The notes under the pieces are model-generated. The model made no database searches and was not told where the DNA came from. It saw only the letters and a program-made list of their open reading frames with translations. This document shows, one piece after another, positions 7,484-16,593 of a stretch of DNA of 64,000 nucleotides. Where the stretch lies: contig NZ_CP126539.1 of assembly GCF_030177755.1 (NCBI RefSeq), positions 3,594,001 to 3,658,000 on the forward strand. Reading direction: 5' to 3'. The stretch is from Devosia sp. RR2S18. GTDB taxonomy: Bacteria > Pseudomonadota > Alphaproteobacteria > Rhizobiales > Devosiaceae. Each line of letters opens with the position of its first letter. Within the stretch, counting starts at the first letter, position 1. The translations under genes were made by a program, and so were the position numbers.

Positions 7484-7537
7484 AAATGTGCCGAAAATGC
7501 CAAAAAGGGCGAGAAGGACGAGGTGAAGATTGGCCAT
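7457..7537 (-). pseudogene. 5' stub of an unidentified gene cut off by the element
   Basis: The minus strand has GGGAGG, a 4-nt spacer and ATG at 7537, followed by about 20 hydrophobic residues (MANLHLVLLALFGIFGTFAA) that look like the first membrane segment or signal sequence of a longer protein. The frame then crosses the inverted repeat, adds a few residues and stops at 7457. An FNR-like site lies 63 bp upstream at the distance expected for activation. It is not the missing front of the glycosyltransferase as far as I can tell. It could be a genuine tiny membrane protein, but the stop is provided by the element. Confidence 0.5.
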
Positions 7538-7593
7538 GGGAGCCTCCCGATTGATGTCGAGGACGAAAGTGCTCCACACGAGCCCTTCTCGCC

Positions 7594-7607
7594 TTGATCG
7601 AGATCAA
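7594..7607. promoter_or_regulatory. FNR/FixK-type binding site
   Basis: TTGATCGAGATCAA matches the FNR/FixK consensus TTGAT-N4-ATCAA perfectly. It lies between the truncated minus-strand gene (63 bp from its ATG to the box centre, fitting a -41.5 activator position) and the plus-strand aminopeptidase gene (about 95 bp). The minus-strand gene is the more likely target by spacing. Confidence 0.7.
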
Positions 7608-7695
7608 ACCTTGGGCGGTTTTGCCCCGCTGGCATCGCGCCGCGCAGGGCGCTAGGGTCGGCTCAGCGAATCCGAAAACAAGAGGCTAATGCCCA

Positions 7696-8928
7696 ATGAC
7701 GATCGACCTTAAAAAGTTGGACAAGCTCGCCGAAGTCGCCATCAAGGTCGGCCTGCAGCTGCAGGACGGACAGGATCTGGTGATGACCGCGCCGATGACA
7801 GCGGCGCCGCTGGTCCGCCGCATCACCGAGCACGCCTATAAGGCAGGTGCCGGGCTGGTCACGACCATCTATTCGGACGAGGAAGCCACGCTCGCCCGCT
7901 ACAAACATGCCAACGACAAGAGCTTCGACAGGGCGGCCAGCTGGCTCTATGCGGGCATGGCGGAGGCGTTCAAGAACAATGCCGCGCGGCTCGCCATTGC
8001 GGGCGACAACCCAATGATGCTGGCCGGCCAGGACCCCGACAAGGTCAGCCGGGCCATGCGCGCCAATTCAGCCGCCTATAAACCTGCCCTGCAGCTCATC
8101 ACCGGGTTCGACATCAACTGGAACATCGTTTCCTATCCAAGCCCCGCCTGGGCCAAGCTGATGTTCCCTGATGACAGCGAAGAGGTGGCCGTGGGCAAGC
8201 TCGCCGACGCCATCTTCAAGGCCTCCCGCGTCGACAATGACGATCCGGTAGGCGCCTGGAAGGCGCACAATGCCGAGCTCAAGAAGCGCTGGACCTGGCT
8301 CAACGAGAAGCAGTTCGCATCGCTGCACTATACCGGACCGGGCACGGATCTCACCATTGGACTTGCCGACGGGCATCGCTGGAAGGGTGGCGCCTCGGAA
8401 GCCAAGAACGGCATCACCTGCAATCCTAACATTCCGACCGAGGAAGTGTTCACCACGCCGCATCGCCTGCGCGTAGAGGGCCATGTCAGCGGCACCAAGC
8501 CGCTCAGCCACAATGGCGCGCTGATCCGGGACATGTATGCCCGGTTTGAGGGCGGCAGACTGGTGGAGTTCAAGTCATCGGAAGGGCAGGACATCTTCAA
8601 CAAGGTGCTCGACACCGATGAAGGCGCGCGACACCTGGGTGAAGTGGCGCTGGTGCCCCATTCCTCGCCGATCTCAGCCTCGGGGCTGCTGTTCTACAAC
8701 ACGCTTTACGACGAAAACGCCGCTAGCCACATCGCCATGGGTCAGTGCTATGCGGACTGTTTCGAGGGTGGCAAGGACCTGACGCCCGACCAGATCTATG
8801 CGCAGGGCGGCAACCGCAGCTTGATCCATATCGACTGGATGATCGGCTCGGACAATATCGATATCGATGGCGTCCATGCCGATGGCTCGCGTGAGCCGGT
8901 GATGCGTGCCGGCGAGTGGGCGAACTGA
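7696..8928 (+). CDS. M29 family aminopeptidase (aminopeptidase T-like)
   Basis: This 410-residue cytoplasmic metallo-aminopeptidase belongs to peptidase family M29, which removes N-terminal residues from peptides using two metal ions. The metal-binding motifs sit in the C-terminal half: NIPTEEVFTTPH, VEFKSSEGQD, the HIAMGQCY segment and HIDWMIGS near the end. Length matches the family (about 410). AGAGG upstream of ATG 7696 supports the start. It stands alone, with the mobile element behind it and an intergenic repeat after its stop. Peptide preference cannot be read. Confidence 0.93.
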   Translation: MTIDLKKLDKLAEVAIKVGLQLQDGQDLVMTAPMTAAPLVRRITEHAYKAGAGLVTTIYSDEEATLARYKHANDKSFDRAASWLYAGMAEAFKNNAARLAIAGDNPMMLAGQDPDKVSRAMRANSAAYKPALQLITGFDINWNIVSYPSPAWAKLMFPDDSEEVAVGKLADAIFKASRVDNDDPVGAWKAHNAELKKRWTWLNEKQFASLHYTGPGTDLTIGLADGHRWKGGASEAKNGITCNPNIPTEEVFTTPHRLRVEGHVSGTKPLSHNGALIRDMYARFEGGRLVEFKSSEGQDIFNKVLDTDEGARHLGEVALVPHSSPISASGLLFYNTLYDENAASHIAMGQCYADCFEGGKDLTPDQIYAQGGNRSLIHIDWMIGSDNIDIDGVHADGSREPVMRAGEWAN

Positions 8929-8946
8929 TCCCTAGACGAACGCAAG

Positions 8947-9058
8947 AGGCCCCCCACCCTACCCTCTCCTTGAGGGGGGGTGAACGGGGTACCACCGAAA
9001 TTCGACAGAGTGGAGCGACACCTCCCCCTCTCAGGGGGAGGCTGGGTAGGGGTCTCCC
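8947..9058. repeat. dispersed intergenic repeat, long imperfect inverted repeat
   Basis: CCCACCCTACCCTCTCC-type sequence near 8952 is mirrored by GGGGGAGGCTGGGTAGGGG near 9034, making a long imperfect hairpin between two convergent genes. Related C-rich/G-rich hairpins occur at 17825, 26221 and 28117. It probably also serves as a bidirectional transcription end. Confidence 0.65.
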
Positions 9059-9060
9059 GC

Positions 9061-10335
9061 CTAGTGCTTGAACTGGTAGTCGCGGATTGTTTCCGGCTTC
9101 ATCTGGATCGAAAAACCCGGCAGCCTGGGCGGCATGTAGGCTGCGTCTTCGATGACGCAAGGGTAGATAAAGTGCTCGTGCAGGTGATCGACATATTCGA
9201 TCACCCGGCCCTCTTTCGTTCCTGACACCACAAGATAGTCGATCATCGAGAGGTGCTGCACATATTCGCATAGCCCCACCCCGCCGGCATGAGGCCAGAC
9301 GGGCAGGTTGAACTTAGCGGCCATCAGGAGCACCGAAAGCACCTCGTTGAGTCCGCCGATGCGGCAGGCATCGATCTGGACGATGTCGATGGCGCCTTCG
9401 GTGATGAACTGCTTGAAGAGGATGCGGTTCTGGCACATTTCGCCGGTCGCCACCTTGATGGGGTGGATGGCGTTGCGGATGGTGCGGTGGCCCAGAACAT
9501 CGTCGGGGCTGGTCGGCTCCTCGATGAAGAAGGGATTGAAGCGGCTGAGCGCCTTGACCCAATCGACGGCCTCATCCACTTCCCAGACCTGGTTGGCGTC
9601 GATCATCAGATAACGCTCCGGCCCCATGATAGCGCGGACGATTTCGAGGCGGCGGATGTCGTCGTCGAGGTCGCGGCCCACCTTCATCTTGATGTGGTCA
9701 AAGCCCGCTTCGACCGCCTCGGTGGCGAGCCGCGTCAGCTTTTCATTGCTGTAGCCCAGCCAGCCGGCCGAGGTGGTGTAGCACTGGTAGCCTTCCCGCT
9801 CGAGGGTAGCGATGCGCTCCGCCTTGCCCTCCTGGGCGCGGGTGAAGATGGCGAGCGCCTCGTCGGGCGTTAAGGCGTCGGTGAGATAACGGAAATCGAT
9901 GATGGAAACGAGTTGCTCGGGTGTCATGTCGGCGACATAGCGCCAGACCGGCTTGCCGGCCTCCTTGGCGAGCAGGTCCCAGGCGGCGTTGACCACAGCG
10001 CCGGTCGCCAGATGCATGGCCCCCTTGTCCGGGCCGATCCAGCGCAGCTGGCTGTCGCCGGTCATGTGGCGCCAGAACCGGCCGGGGTCTTCGGCAATCC
10101 AGGCGGTATCGAGCCCAACGATGCGACCGCGCAGGGCTTCGATTGCGGCGACCACGACCTCGTTGCCGCGGCCGATGGTGAAAGTGAGGCCATGGCCTTC
10201 ATGCTCTCCATCGGTCCGAAGGATGACATAGGCGGCCGAGTAATCCGGATCGGGGTTCATGGCGTCCGAACCATCAAGCGTCTGGGAGGTCGGAAAGCGC
10301 AGATCGAAAGTGGCGATATCGGTGATGGTCGTCAT
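9061..10335 (-). CDS. fucD: L-fuconate dehydratase
   Basis: This 424-residue enolase-superfamily enzyme removes water from L-fuconate to give 2-keto-3-deoxy-L-fuconate. The catalytic Lys pair KMK (216 and 218), the metal ligands Asp246 (MIDANQ), Glu272 (FIEEP) and Glu299 (ATGE), and His349 (WPHAGG) fall within two positions of those of the characterised Xanthomonas enzyme, and the length agrees. It is the last gene of the fucose importer operon, separated from the binding-protein gene by an intrinsic terminator, so it is probably made from read-through. It follows the dehydrogenase and importer genes of the same pathway. Confidence 0.93.
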   Translation of the reverse strand: MTTITDIATFDLRFPTSQTLDGSDAMNPDPDYSAAYVILRTDGEHEGHGLTFTIGRGNEVVVAAIEALRGRIVGLDTAWIAEDPGRFWRHMTGDSQLRWIGPDKGAMHLATGAVVNAAWDLLAKEAGKPVWRYVADMTPEQLVSIIDFRYLTDALTPDEALAIFTRAQEGKAERIATLEREGYQCYTTSAGWLGYSNEKLTRLATEAVEAGFDHIKMKVGRDLDDDIRRLEIVRAIMGPERYLMIDANQVWEVDEAVDWVKALSRFNPFFIEEPTSPDDVLGHRTIRNAIHPIKVATGEMCQNRILFKQFITEGAIDIVQIDACRIGGLNEVLSVLLMAAKFNLPVWPHAGGVGLCEYVQHLSMIDYLVVSGTKEGRVIEYVDHLHEHFIYPCVIEDAAYMPPRLPGFSIQMKPETIRDYQFKH

Positions 10336-10351
10336 GAAAGCCCCGGGCGTG

Positions 10352-10386
10352 AAAAAGCCGGGCTGAACACGTCGTCCAGCCCGGCT
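10352..10386 (-). terminator. intrinsic terminator/attenuator between the binding-protein gene and fucD
   Basis: AGCCGGGCTG pairs perfectly with CAGCCCGGCT across an 11-nt loop and is followed by five Ts on the minus strand. Lying inside the operon, it should raise binding-protein mRNA relative to fucD, as is usual for ABC importers. Confidence 0.85.
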
Positions 10387-10394
10387 CGTGGTTG

Positions 10395-11342
10395 TTAGTC
10401 GTAGAGAACGGCCGCGATCTCGGGGTCGTTCATGTTGGAAGCGTCGTAGTAGTAGAAGCCCGTGTCGATGACTTCGGGCAATTCTTCGCCGTTGAGCGCG
10501 CCGACGGCGGCCTTGACGGTCTCGTAGCCGATGCCGACCGGGTTCTGGGTAATGGCGCCGGCCATCAGACCGGACTCGACCATGCCCTTCTGAGCGGCGC
10601 CGGAGTCAAAGCCGATCACCACGACCTCGCTGCCCAGTTCCTGCTTGCCATTGGCAACGCCGATGGCCGAGCCTTCATTGGCACCGAAGATGCCGTCGAG
10701 CTCGGGATTGGCGAGTAGGATCGACTTGGTGATCTCGGTCGACTGCAACTGGTCGCCGCCGCCGTACTGGACCGTCACCACTTCGATGTTGGGATAGGCT
10801 TCTTCGATGCGGTTGACGAAGCCCTCGACGCGGTCGATGCCGGTGCGGCTGGTCTGGTCGTGCGCGACGACGGCGACCTGGCCTTCTTCGCCGATGAGCT
10901 CTGCCATCTTGTCGGCGGCGAGCGCTGCAGCGGCGACGTTGTCGGTGGTGGCGGTGCTGAGCGGAATGTCGCTCTCGACCCCGGAGTCAAAAGCGATGAT
11001 CGGGATGCCGGCATCGTCAGCCTGCTGCAGCAGCGGGGTTGCGGCCTGCGAATCAAGCGCGGCAAAGCCGATGGCATCGGGCTGGCGCGAGAGTGCTGCG
11101 GCCAGCATGTCCATCTGGCGATCGACCTGCGACTCGCTCTCGGGGCCTTCGAAGGTGACGGTGACGCCGAGTTCTTCGGCAGCCTGATCGGCACCGGCCT
11201 TCACAGCCTGCCAGAACTGGTGCTGGAAACCCTTGGAGATGAGGGCGATGTCGTAGTTCTCCTGCGCAGAGACGGCGGTGCCGCCGGCGGTGAGGAGTGC
11301 GAGGGCGCTGATGGCGCCGAGCAGGGTACGTCTGGTAAGCAT
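10395..11342 (-). CDS. sugar ABC transporter substrate-binding protein (ribose-type)
   Basis: A 315-residue periplasmic binding protein of the RbsB-like family (Peripla_BP_4). The N-terminus is a signal peptide with two arginines, a hydrophobic stretch and an AVSAQ cleavage region near residue 26. Family motifs include FDSGV at about residue 120, DQTSRTGIDRVEGF, and GANEGSAIGV followed by VIGFDSG. It is made with the permease and ATPase genes upstream in the operon; the neighbours point to L-fucose or a related deoxy-sugar as ligand, which is inference. A terminator follows directly. Confidence 0.9.
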   Translation of the reverse strand: MLTRRTLLGAISALALLTAGGTAVSAQENYDIALISKGFQHQFWQAVKAGADQAAEELGVTVTFEGPESESQVDRQMDMLAAALSRQPDAIGFAALDSQAATPLLQQADDAGIPIIAFDSGVESDIPLSTATTDNVAAAALAADKMAELIGEEGQVAVVAHDQTSRTGIDRVEGFVNRIEEAYPNIEVVTVQYGGGDQLQSTEITKSILLANPELDGIFGANEGSAIGVANGKQELGSEVVVIGFDSGAAQKGMVESGLMAGAITQNPVGIGYETVKAAVGALNGEELPEVIDTGFYYYDASNMNDPEIAAVLYD

Positions 11343-11429
11343 GGGGTCCTCCCTAGTGTGTAGGTCTTCGTATGGGCGGGGCTTGTTGCCCTCTTGTTGG
11401 CGCCGGTGAGGCGCAGTTTCGGTCGGCGC

Positions 11430-12428
11430 CTATAATGAGCGGCGCCGCAGGATATCGGCATAGACGGCCAGGATGATGATGGAGCCGGTCACCACCGTCT
11501 GCCATTCCTGAGCCACCGAAAGGATGCGCAGGCCATTAGCCAGCACGGAGATGATGAGCGCACCGATCAGCGTGCCCAGAATGGTGCCGCGACCGCCCGA
11601 CAGCGAGGTGCCGCCGATAACCACGGCTGCGATGGCGTCGAGTTCATAACCCTGGCCCAGCGCCGGCTGTGCGGAGTTGAGGCGGCTGGCGATCAGGAGA
11701 CCCGCCACGCCGACGATGCTGCCCGAGAGCGCATAGACGCCGATCTTCCAGCGGTCGACGTTGACACCAGACAGCCGGACAGCCTCTTCATTGCTGCCGA
11801 GCGCAAAGGTATAGCGGCCCAGCGCAGTCTTGCCGAGAATGAAGGCGGCGAGCAGCGCAACGGCAAAAAGGATCAGCACACCATTGGGCACCGGTACAGC
11901 CGGGATGATGGTGCCAACGATGGAGCCCTGCGCGATCTGGGTGAAGCCTGGGGTGTCGTTGAAATAGATGGGGCGGGTGCCCGAGATGACCAGCGACAGC
12001 CCTTTGAGGATCAGCATCATGCCCAGGGTGGCAATGAAGGGCGGCACCTTGAGTTTAGCAACGATACTGCCCGAGATCAGACCGCTGGTGGTCCCCGCAA
12101 GAATGGAGGCGAGGATGCCCAGCGGCAGCGGCAGACCCAGATAGGTCAACACCACGCCCGTGATCACCGCACAGAAGGTCATGAGCGTGCCGACCGAGAG
12201 ATCGATGCCGCCGGTGATGATGACGAGCGTTGCGGCGATAGCCAGCACACCATTGACCGAGGTGGCCTGCAGGATTGCCAGCACGTTCTGCGTTTGCATG
12301 AAATTGGGAGACGCCAGGCTGAACACCAGGATCAGCGCGATCAAGCCGGAAAAGGCGAGGAGCTTATGGAAAGCACCCGAGACCTGGATGCCGTTGGGCT
12401 TGCCCGCGGGCGCTGCTGTGTCGGTCAT
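11430..12428 (-). CDS. sugar ABC transporter permease (RbsC-like)
   Basis: This 332-residue inner-membrane permease of the BPD_transp_2 family has about eight to ten hydrophobic helices. The signature [22 protein letters not shown] near residues 270-290 and the earlier [13 protein letters not shown] are typical of ribose/xylose-type importers. Its start overlaps the ATPase stop by 4 nt, so the two are translationally coupled. It forms the channel for the sugar delivered by the binding protein encoded next. Confidence 0.93.
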   Translation of the reverse strand: MTDTAAPAGKPNGIQVSGAFHKLLAFSGLIALILVFSLASPNFMQTQNVLAILQATSVNGVLAIAATLVIITGGIDLSVGTLMTFCAVITGVVLTYLGLPLPLGILASILAGTTSGLISGSIVAKLKVPPFIATLGMMLILKGLSLVISGTRPIYFNDTPGFTQIAQGSIVGTIIPAVPVPNGVLILFAVALLAAFILGKTALGRYTFALGSNEEAVRLSGVNVDRWKIGVYALSGSIVGVAGLLIASRLNSAQPALGQGYELDAIAAVVIGGTSLSGGRGTILGTLIGALIISVLANGLRILSVAQEWQTVVTGSIIILAVYADILRRRSL

Positions 12429-13951
12429 GCCGTCCTCCGTTCCGTTTGCGTGGGCGCCATGGCACTTTCTCGCTGAGTGGCGAGCCGCATGATTTCTTGC
12501 TGGCTGGCGCCGCCCGGCAGAAAACCGGTGAGCCGGCCCTCACACATCACCGCGATGCGGTGGCTAAGGCGCAGCACCTCGGGGAGTTCAGAGGAGATCA
12601 CGATGATCGCCTTCCCATCGGCCGCCAGATTGTTGAGCAGTTTGTAGATTTCAGACTTGGCGCCAACATCGATGCCGCGGGTCGGTTCATCGAAGATCAG
12701 GATGTCGCAGTCGCGCAGCAGCCATTTGGCAATGACGACCTTCTGCTGGTTGCCGCCCGACAGCAGCCGGGCTTCCTGCACGTCGCTCGGTGTCTTGATC
12801 GATAGCTGGCTGATATATTTCTTAGCCGTGTCACGCATGGCGCCGTCATCGATCAGGCCACCGGCGCGCATGAACTGGTTGAGGCTGGCCAGCGCGATAT
12901 TGTTGCGGACATCAAGCCCGGTCGCGAGACCAAAGTGCTTCCGATCCTCGGAGAGATAGCCGATGCCGGCGGCGACTGCATCCTGCGGCGAGGAAATGCC
13001 GACCCGCTGCCCATGGACCCAGATCTCGCCTCCTTCACGGCGGTCGGCGCCAAAGATCGCGCGCGCTACCTCGGTCCGGCCAGCCCCCATGAGGCCAGCA
13101 AACCCGAGAATTTCCCCTTGGCGCACTGAAAAGCTGACATCGCGTATTTCGCGGCCACGACGGAGATTACGTACTTCGAGCGCGACGGGTGCATCAGCGA
13201 GATTGGGTATTTCGAGCCGCTCGGTGGTGAGGGTGCGACCAACCATCATGGAAATGATGGTCTCGATCGGGGTATCTGCCGCCGGCGCGGTGCCGACATA
13301 TTCGCCATCCCGCATGACGGTGACGCGGTCCGAGATACGTTTGATCTCGTCCATCTTGTGGCTGATATAGACGATGCCAACGCCCTCTGCCTTGAGGCGG
13401 TTGATGATGGTGAAGAGCTCGGCGATTTCGGCATCATTGAGCGCCGCTGTCGGCTCATCCATGATGAGTACGCGGCTCTTGTAGGAAAGTGCCTTGGCGA
13501 TCTCCACCATCTGCTGCTTGGCAATGGTGAGCGTCTCGACCTTGACCCGCGGATCGAGCTTCAGGTTCATGGAATCGAAGATTGCCTGCGTCTGGCGATT
13601 GAGCGCGCCTTCATCAAGGAGGAACCCACGGCGCGGCTCGCGACCGATAAAGATGTTCTGCGCCGCCGTCAGGTCGCGCATCAGCGCGAGTTCCTGGTGG
13701 ATGATGCCGATGCCCATGTCCTGGGCCTCGCGCGGCGAGGTGATGTCCACTGGCTTGCCATCGAGGCGGACTACGCCGCCATCCTTGCCGTAGACGCCCG
13801 ACAGGATCTTCATCAGCGTCGACTTGCCGGCGCCGTTCTCGCCCATCAGCGCATGGACCTCGCCCGGCAGCAGTTCGAAGCGCACCCTGCTTAGCGCCTT
13901 GACGCCGGGGAAGCTCTTGTCGATGTCGATCATTTCGACGAGCGGTGTCAT
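12425..13951 (-). CDS. sugar ABC transporter ATP-binding protein (RbsA-like, two ATPase domains)
   Basis: The 508-residue protein has two fused ABC domains. Domain 1 carries Walker [10 protein letters not shown] (about residues 38-46), the signature-like segment [15 protein letters not shown] and Walker B LIMDEPT. Domain 2 starts near 250, has a degenerate Walker A (GLMGAGRTE), a clean SGGNQQKV signature and Walker [10 protein letters not shown]. This is the standard layout of carbohydrate uptake ATPases of the CUT2 class. It starts 8 nt after the dehydrogenase stop and overlaps the permease start by 4 nt. Confidence 0.93.
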   Translation of the reverse strand: MTPLVEMIDIDKSFPGVKALSRVRFELLPGEVHALMGENGAGKSTLMKILSGVYGKDGGVVRLDGKPVDITSPREAQDMGIGIIHQELALMRDLTAAQNIFIGREPRRGFLLDEGALNRQTQAIFDSMNLKLDPRVKVETLTIAKQQMVEIAKALSYKSRVLIMDEPTAALNDAEIAELFTIINRLKAEGVGIVYISHKMDEIKRISDRVTVMRDGEYVGTAPAADTPIETIISMMVGRTLTTERLEIPNLADAPVALEVRNLRRGREIRDVSFSVRQGEILGFAGLMGAGRTEVARAIFGADRREGGEIWVHGQRVGISSPQDAVAAGIGYLSEDRKHFGLATGLDVRNNIALASLNQFMRAGGLIDDGAMRDTAKKYISQLSIKTPSDVQEARLLSGGNQQKVVIAKWLLRDCDILIFDEPTRGIDVGAKSEIYKLLNNLAADGKAIIVISSELPEVLRLSHRIAVMCEGRLTGFLPGGASQQEIMRLATQRESAMAPTQTERRTA

Positions 13952-13959
13952 GGGGTGCC

Positions 13960-14709
13960 TCAGATCGTCACGCCGCCATCGACCAGCATGGTCTGGCCGG
14001 AGACAAAGCGGGATTCGTCCGATAGGAGGAACACCACCATGGGCGCGATGTCCTCGACCGTGGCGAGGCGCCCCATCGGTTGGCGGGCGACGAAGTCCTT
14101 CTCGGCCTGCACCGGATCAGGTGAAGCGGCGATGCGGCCGCGCAGCGATGGCGTGTCCACTGTGCCCGGGCAGACGGCGTTTACCCGCAGCCCCTGTTTG
14201 ACGAAATCGGCTGCCATGGCCTTAGTGAAACCAATCACCGCCGCCTTGGTGGTGCCGTAGAGCAGGCGGTTGGGAAAGCCCTTTATTGATCCTGCCATGG
14301 AGGCCATGTTGACCACACTGGCGCCGCCGGTCGCCTCAGCGCGTTCGAGCAGGCCCGGCAGCAGCGACTTGGTCACGCGGAACATGGAGCGGACGTTGAG
14401 ATCAAAGCTGAAGTCCCAATCGGCATCGGTGACGTCGCGAATGGTCCCATTGTGCACGAAACCAACGCAATTGAAGATGCCGTCGAACGGGACTTGGCTG
14501 GCGGCGAAACTCTCCACCGCAGCTGCGTCAGTAACGTCGAGTTGCACCGTCGTGATGTTCGGGTTTTCCCCGGCGAGGCTAGCGAGGGTATCCCGATTGA
14601 CGTCCGTTGCGACGACTTCGGCGCCTTCCGCGGCACAGGCCAAAGCACTGGCGCGACCGATGCCTTGACCAGCAGCCGAAACAAAGACGCGCTTACCCGA
14701 AAGCCGCAT
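13960..14709 (-). CDS. short-chain dehydrogenase, probable 2-keto-3-deoxy-L-fuconate dehydrogenase
   Basis: This 249-residue SDR has the nucleotide-binding motif [10 protein letters not shown] near the N-terminus, NCVG in place of NNAG, and the catalytic Ser (NMASMAG) with YGTTK. It fits the dehydrogenases that oxidise 2-keto-3-deoxy-L-fuconate; the adjacent fuconate dehydratase and lactonase support that role, although L-fucose dehydrogenase is an alternative within the same family. The ATG at 14709 is preceded by GGGAGGAAAT. It is the first gene of the importer operon, divergent from the IclR regulator. Confidence 0.85.
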   Translation of the reverse strand: MRLSGKRVFVSAAGQGIGRASALACAAEGAEVVATDVNRDTLASLAGENPNITTVQLDVTDAAAVESFAASQVPFDGIFNCVGFVHNGTIRDVTDADWDFSFDLNVRSMFRVTKSLLPGLLERAEATGGASVVNMASMAGSIKGFPNRLLYGTTKAAVIGFTKAMAADFVKQGLRVNAVCPGTVDTPSLRGRIAASPDPVQAEKDFVARQPMGRLATVEDIAPMVVFLLSDESRFVSGQTMLVDGGVTI

Positions 14710-14748
14710 ATTTCCTCCCATCGCAGTCTTGGCGCTGCGCATATACGA

Positions 14749-14777
14749 ACAGTCTATTCACAAATGAACTAGGCTGT
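14749..14777. promoter_or_regulatory. palindromic operator candidate between the dehydrogenase and IclR genes
   Basis: ACAGTCTATTCA and its near-mirror TGAACTAGGCTGT flank CAAA; the inner TTCA-CAAA-TGAA is perfect and the outer arms match except for one mismatch and one extra base. It lies in the divergent promoter region, 40 bp upstream of the dehydrogenase start and 79 bp upstream of the IclR start, so it is the natural site for that regulator. Binding is inferred. Confidence 0.5.
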
Positions 14778-14855
14778 CCACGCCTAACATGTCAGTATGC
14801 GCCAAACCGGACTGACCGGAGGTCGGCAGATTGCGGCAGGGGAGCAGCGGATCGA

Positions 14856-15638
14856 ATGATCGGTGACGAGGTGGAGCGCTATCGCGCCCCGGCGCTGGAC
14901 AAGGGTCTGGATATTCTCGAACTGCTCGCGGGCAGTGATAACGGGCTCAGCCAGGCCGAAATTGCCAAGGCGCTCGACCGCTCGCCCAACGAGATCTACC
15001 GCATGCTCGACCGGCTAGTCCGGCGGGATTATGTGCGCCGCACCCCAGAGGATCGCTACGAAATCACCCTCAAGCTGTTCGAGCTGGCGCATCGCAAGCC
15101 GCCACTGCACCGGCTGATCAGCCAGGCGACACCGGTGATGCGGACCTTCGCTCTCAAAAGCGAACAGGCGGTTCACCTCGTGGTGCAGGACCGCAATATC
15201 CTTGTCGTCGTGGCCCAGGTGGATGGGCCGGGCTACTGGAACGTTTCGATCCGGGTGGGCTCCCGTATCAGTCTCGTCAACACCGGCTCCGGCCATGTTT
15301 TCCTTGCCTTCGCCACGCCGGAAGAGCGGCTGCTAATGCTAGAGGAGCAGGATTTCGGTAGCCCTGAGACGATGCCGCGGGAGCTCGAAAGCCGACTGGG
15401 CGCGGTTCGCGCGCAGGGCTATGAGGCCATGCCAAGCGCCCAGGTGCCGGGCGTCTCCAACCTCTCGGTGCCGATCCTGGGCCCACTCGGGACGGTGATC
15501 GCCGTTCTGACCTGCCCGTTTACCCAGCGCCTCGACACGGAAGCCGCACCCGATTTCCAGACTTCGCTGGAATTGCTGCGCCAAGCAGGGCACGAGATTT
15601 CACAGCGGGCACCCGCAGCCGTCGAGGAGAGAACATGA
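14856..15638 (+). CDS. IclR family transcriptional regulator
   Basis: The 260-residue protein has an N-terminal winged helix-turn-helix (LDILELLAGSDNGLSQAEIAKALDRSPNEIYRMLDRLVRRDYV) and a C-terminal IclR effector domain with VHLVVQDRNILVVVAQVDG, NTGSGHVFLAF and the closing VSNLSVPILGPLGTVIAVLTC. It probably controls the fucose genes on both sides from the shared promoter region. The start is the first ATG before the conserved region; the frame is open far upstream but only across the intergenic region and the divergent gene. Its stop overlaps the next start by 4 nt. Confidence 0.9.
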   Translation: MIGDEVERYRAPALDKGLDILELLAGSDNGLSQAEIAKALDRSPNEIYRMLDRLVRRDYVRRTPEDRYEITLKLFELAHRKPPLHRLISQATPVMRTFALKSEQAVHLVVQDRNILVVVAQVDGPGYWNVSIRVGSRISLVNTGSGHVFLAFATPEERLLMLEEQDFGSPETMPRELESRLGAVRAQGYEAMPSAQVPGVSNLSVPILGPLGTVIAVLTCPFTQRLDTEAAPDFQTSLELLRQAGHEISQRAPAAVEERT

Positions 15639-16453
15639 AAATCATCGATACTCACCTCCACCTCATCTATCGGGGTCGCTTCTCCTATCCTTGGATTGCC
15701 GGGAAGCCGCTCGACCGCGACTGGACTGCCGAGCAGTACTGGGCGGAAGCCACCAGTCTGGGCATCGAAGCGGCGCTGCATATGGAGGTAGACGTCGCCG
15801 AAAAGGACATGCAGGCGGAAACCGAGTTCGTGCTGGAGCTGCCGCAGGTCGTGGGGGCGATTGCCGCGTGCCGGCCGGAGAGTGCTGATTTTCCTCGGCA
15901 TCTGGAGCGGGTCGCGGCGATGCCGAGCGTAAAAGGATTGCGCCGCATTCTGCATGAGGTACCCGATGAGGTCAGCCAGCCAGAGCTGTTCGCGGAGAAC
16001 ATCCGCCGCTTGGCCGAGCATGATCTCAGCTTTGATCTCTGCCTTCGGGCCGATCAACTGCACCTGGGACCAGCGCTCGCCAAGAAGGCCCCCGAGGTGC
16101 GGTTTATCCTTGATCATTGCGGCAATCCCGATGTCGCCCACGATAGGCTGGACCCTTGGCGGGAGGACATCAAGTGCTTGGCAGAGCTCCCCAATGTGAG
16201 CGTCAAGATGTCGGGGATCGTCACCAATGCGCGGGCCGATTGGACGGTGGAGACCATCCGCCCCTATGTCGAACATCTGATCGAAAGCTTTGGCTGGGAC
16301 CGAGTGGTGTGGGGTTCGGACCATCCGGTGGTAACCCTTAATGGGTCGCTGACGCGGTGGGTGGATGCCTCACTTGAGCTGGTGAGAGGGGCCAGTGCGG
16401 ACGAGCAGGCGCAGCTCTTTCATCGTAATGCAACAAGGATTTACCGGATCTGA
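15635..16453 (+). CDS. amidohydrolase, probable L-fucono-1,5-lactonase
   Basis: This 272-residue protein belongs to the metal-dependent lactonases of the amidohydrolase superfamily (COG3618). The N-terminal DTHLHL gives the first metal pair, FILDHCGNP the middle histidine, and VVWGSDHPV the catalytic aspartate. Such enzymes open sugar lactones; here the product would be L-fuconate for FucD. Expression is coupled to the IclR gene by an ATGA overlap. Related 4-sulfomuconolactone hydrolases share the fold, so the substrate rests on context. Confidence 0.85.
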   Translation: MKIIDTHLHLIYRGRFSYPWIAGKPLDRDWTAEQYWAEATSLGIEAALHMEVDVAEKDMQAETEFVLELPQVVGAIAACRPESADFPRHLERVAAMPSVKGLRRILHEVPDEVSQPELFAENIRRLAEHDLSFDLCLRADQLHLGPALAKKAPEVRFILDHCGNPDVAHDRLDPWREDIKCLAELPNVSVKMSGIVTNARADWTVETIRPYVEHLIESFGWDRVVWGSDHPVVTLNGSLTRWVDASLELVRGASADEQAQLFHRNATRIYRI

Positions 16454-16593
16454 GCGCGGTTCCGTCAGCGAAGATGAAGGGATTCTGAACGCATTTTGCG
16501 CTGTGCACGGCGCGTTTTGTCGCCTTGCTGCGGACAACCTGCCGGTCCAGACTGTCTCTCAACAAGAACGAAACAAGAGTCCGGGAAGAGACA

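Noticed and set aside
7453..7635. 60-codon minus-strand frame overlapping the right inverted repeat
   Set aside because: The neighbouring frame with a proper ribosome site at 7537 and a membrane-type N-terminus is the better candidate, and this one crosses the FNR box.
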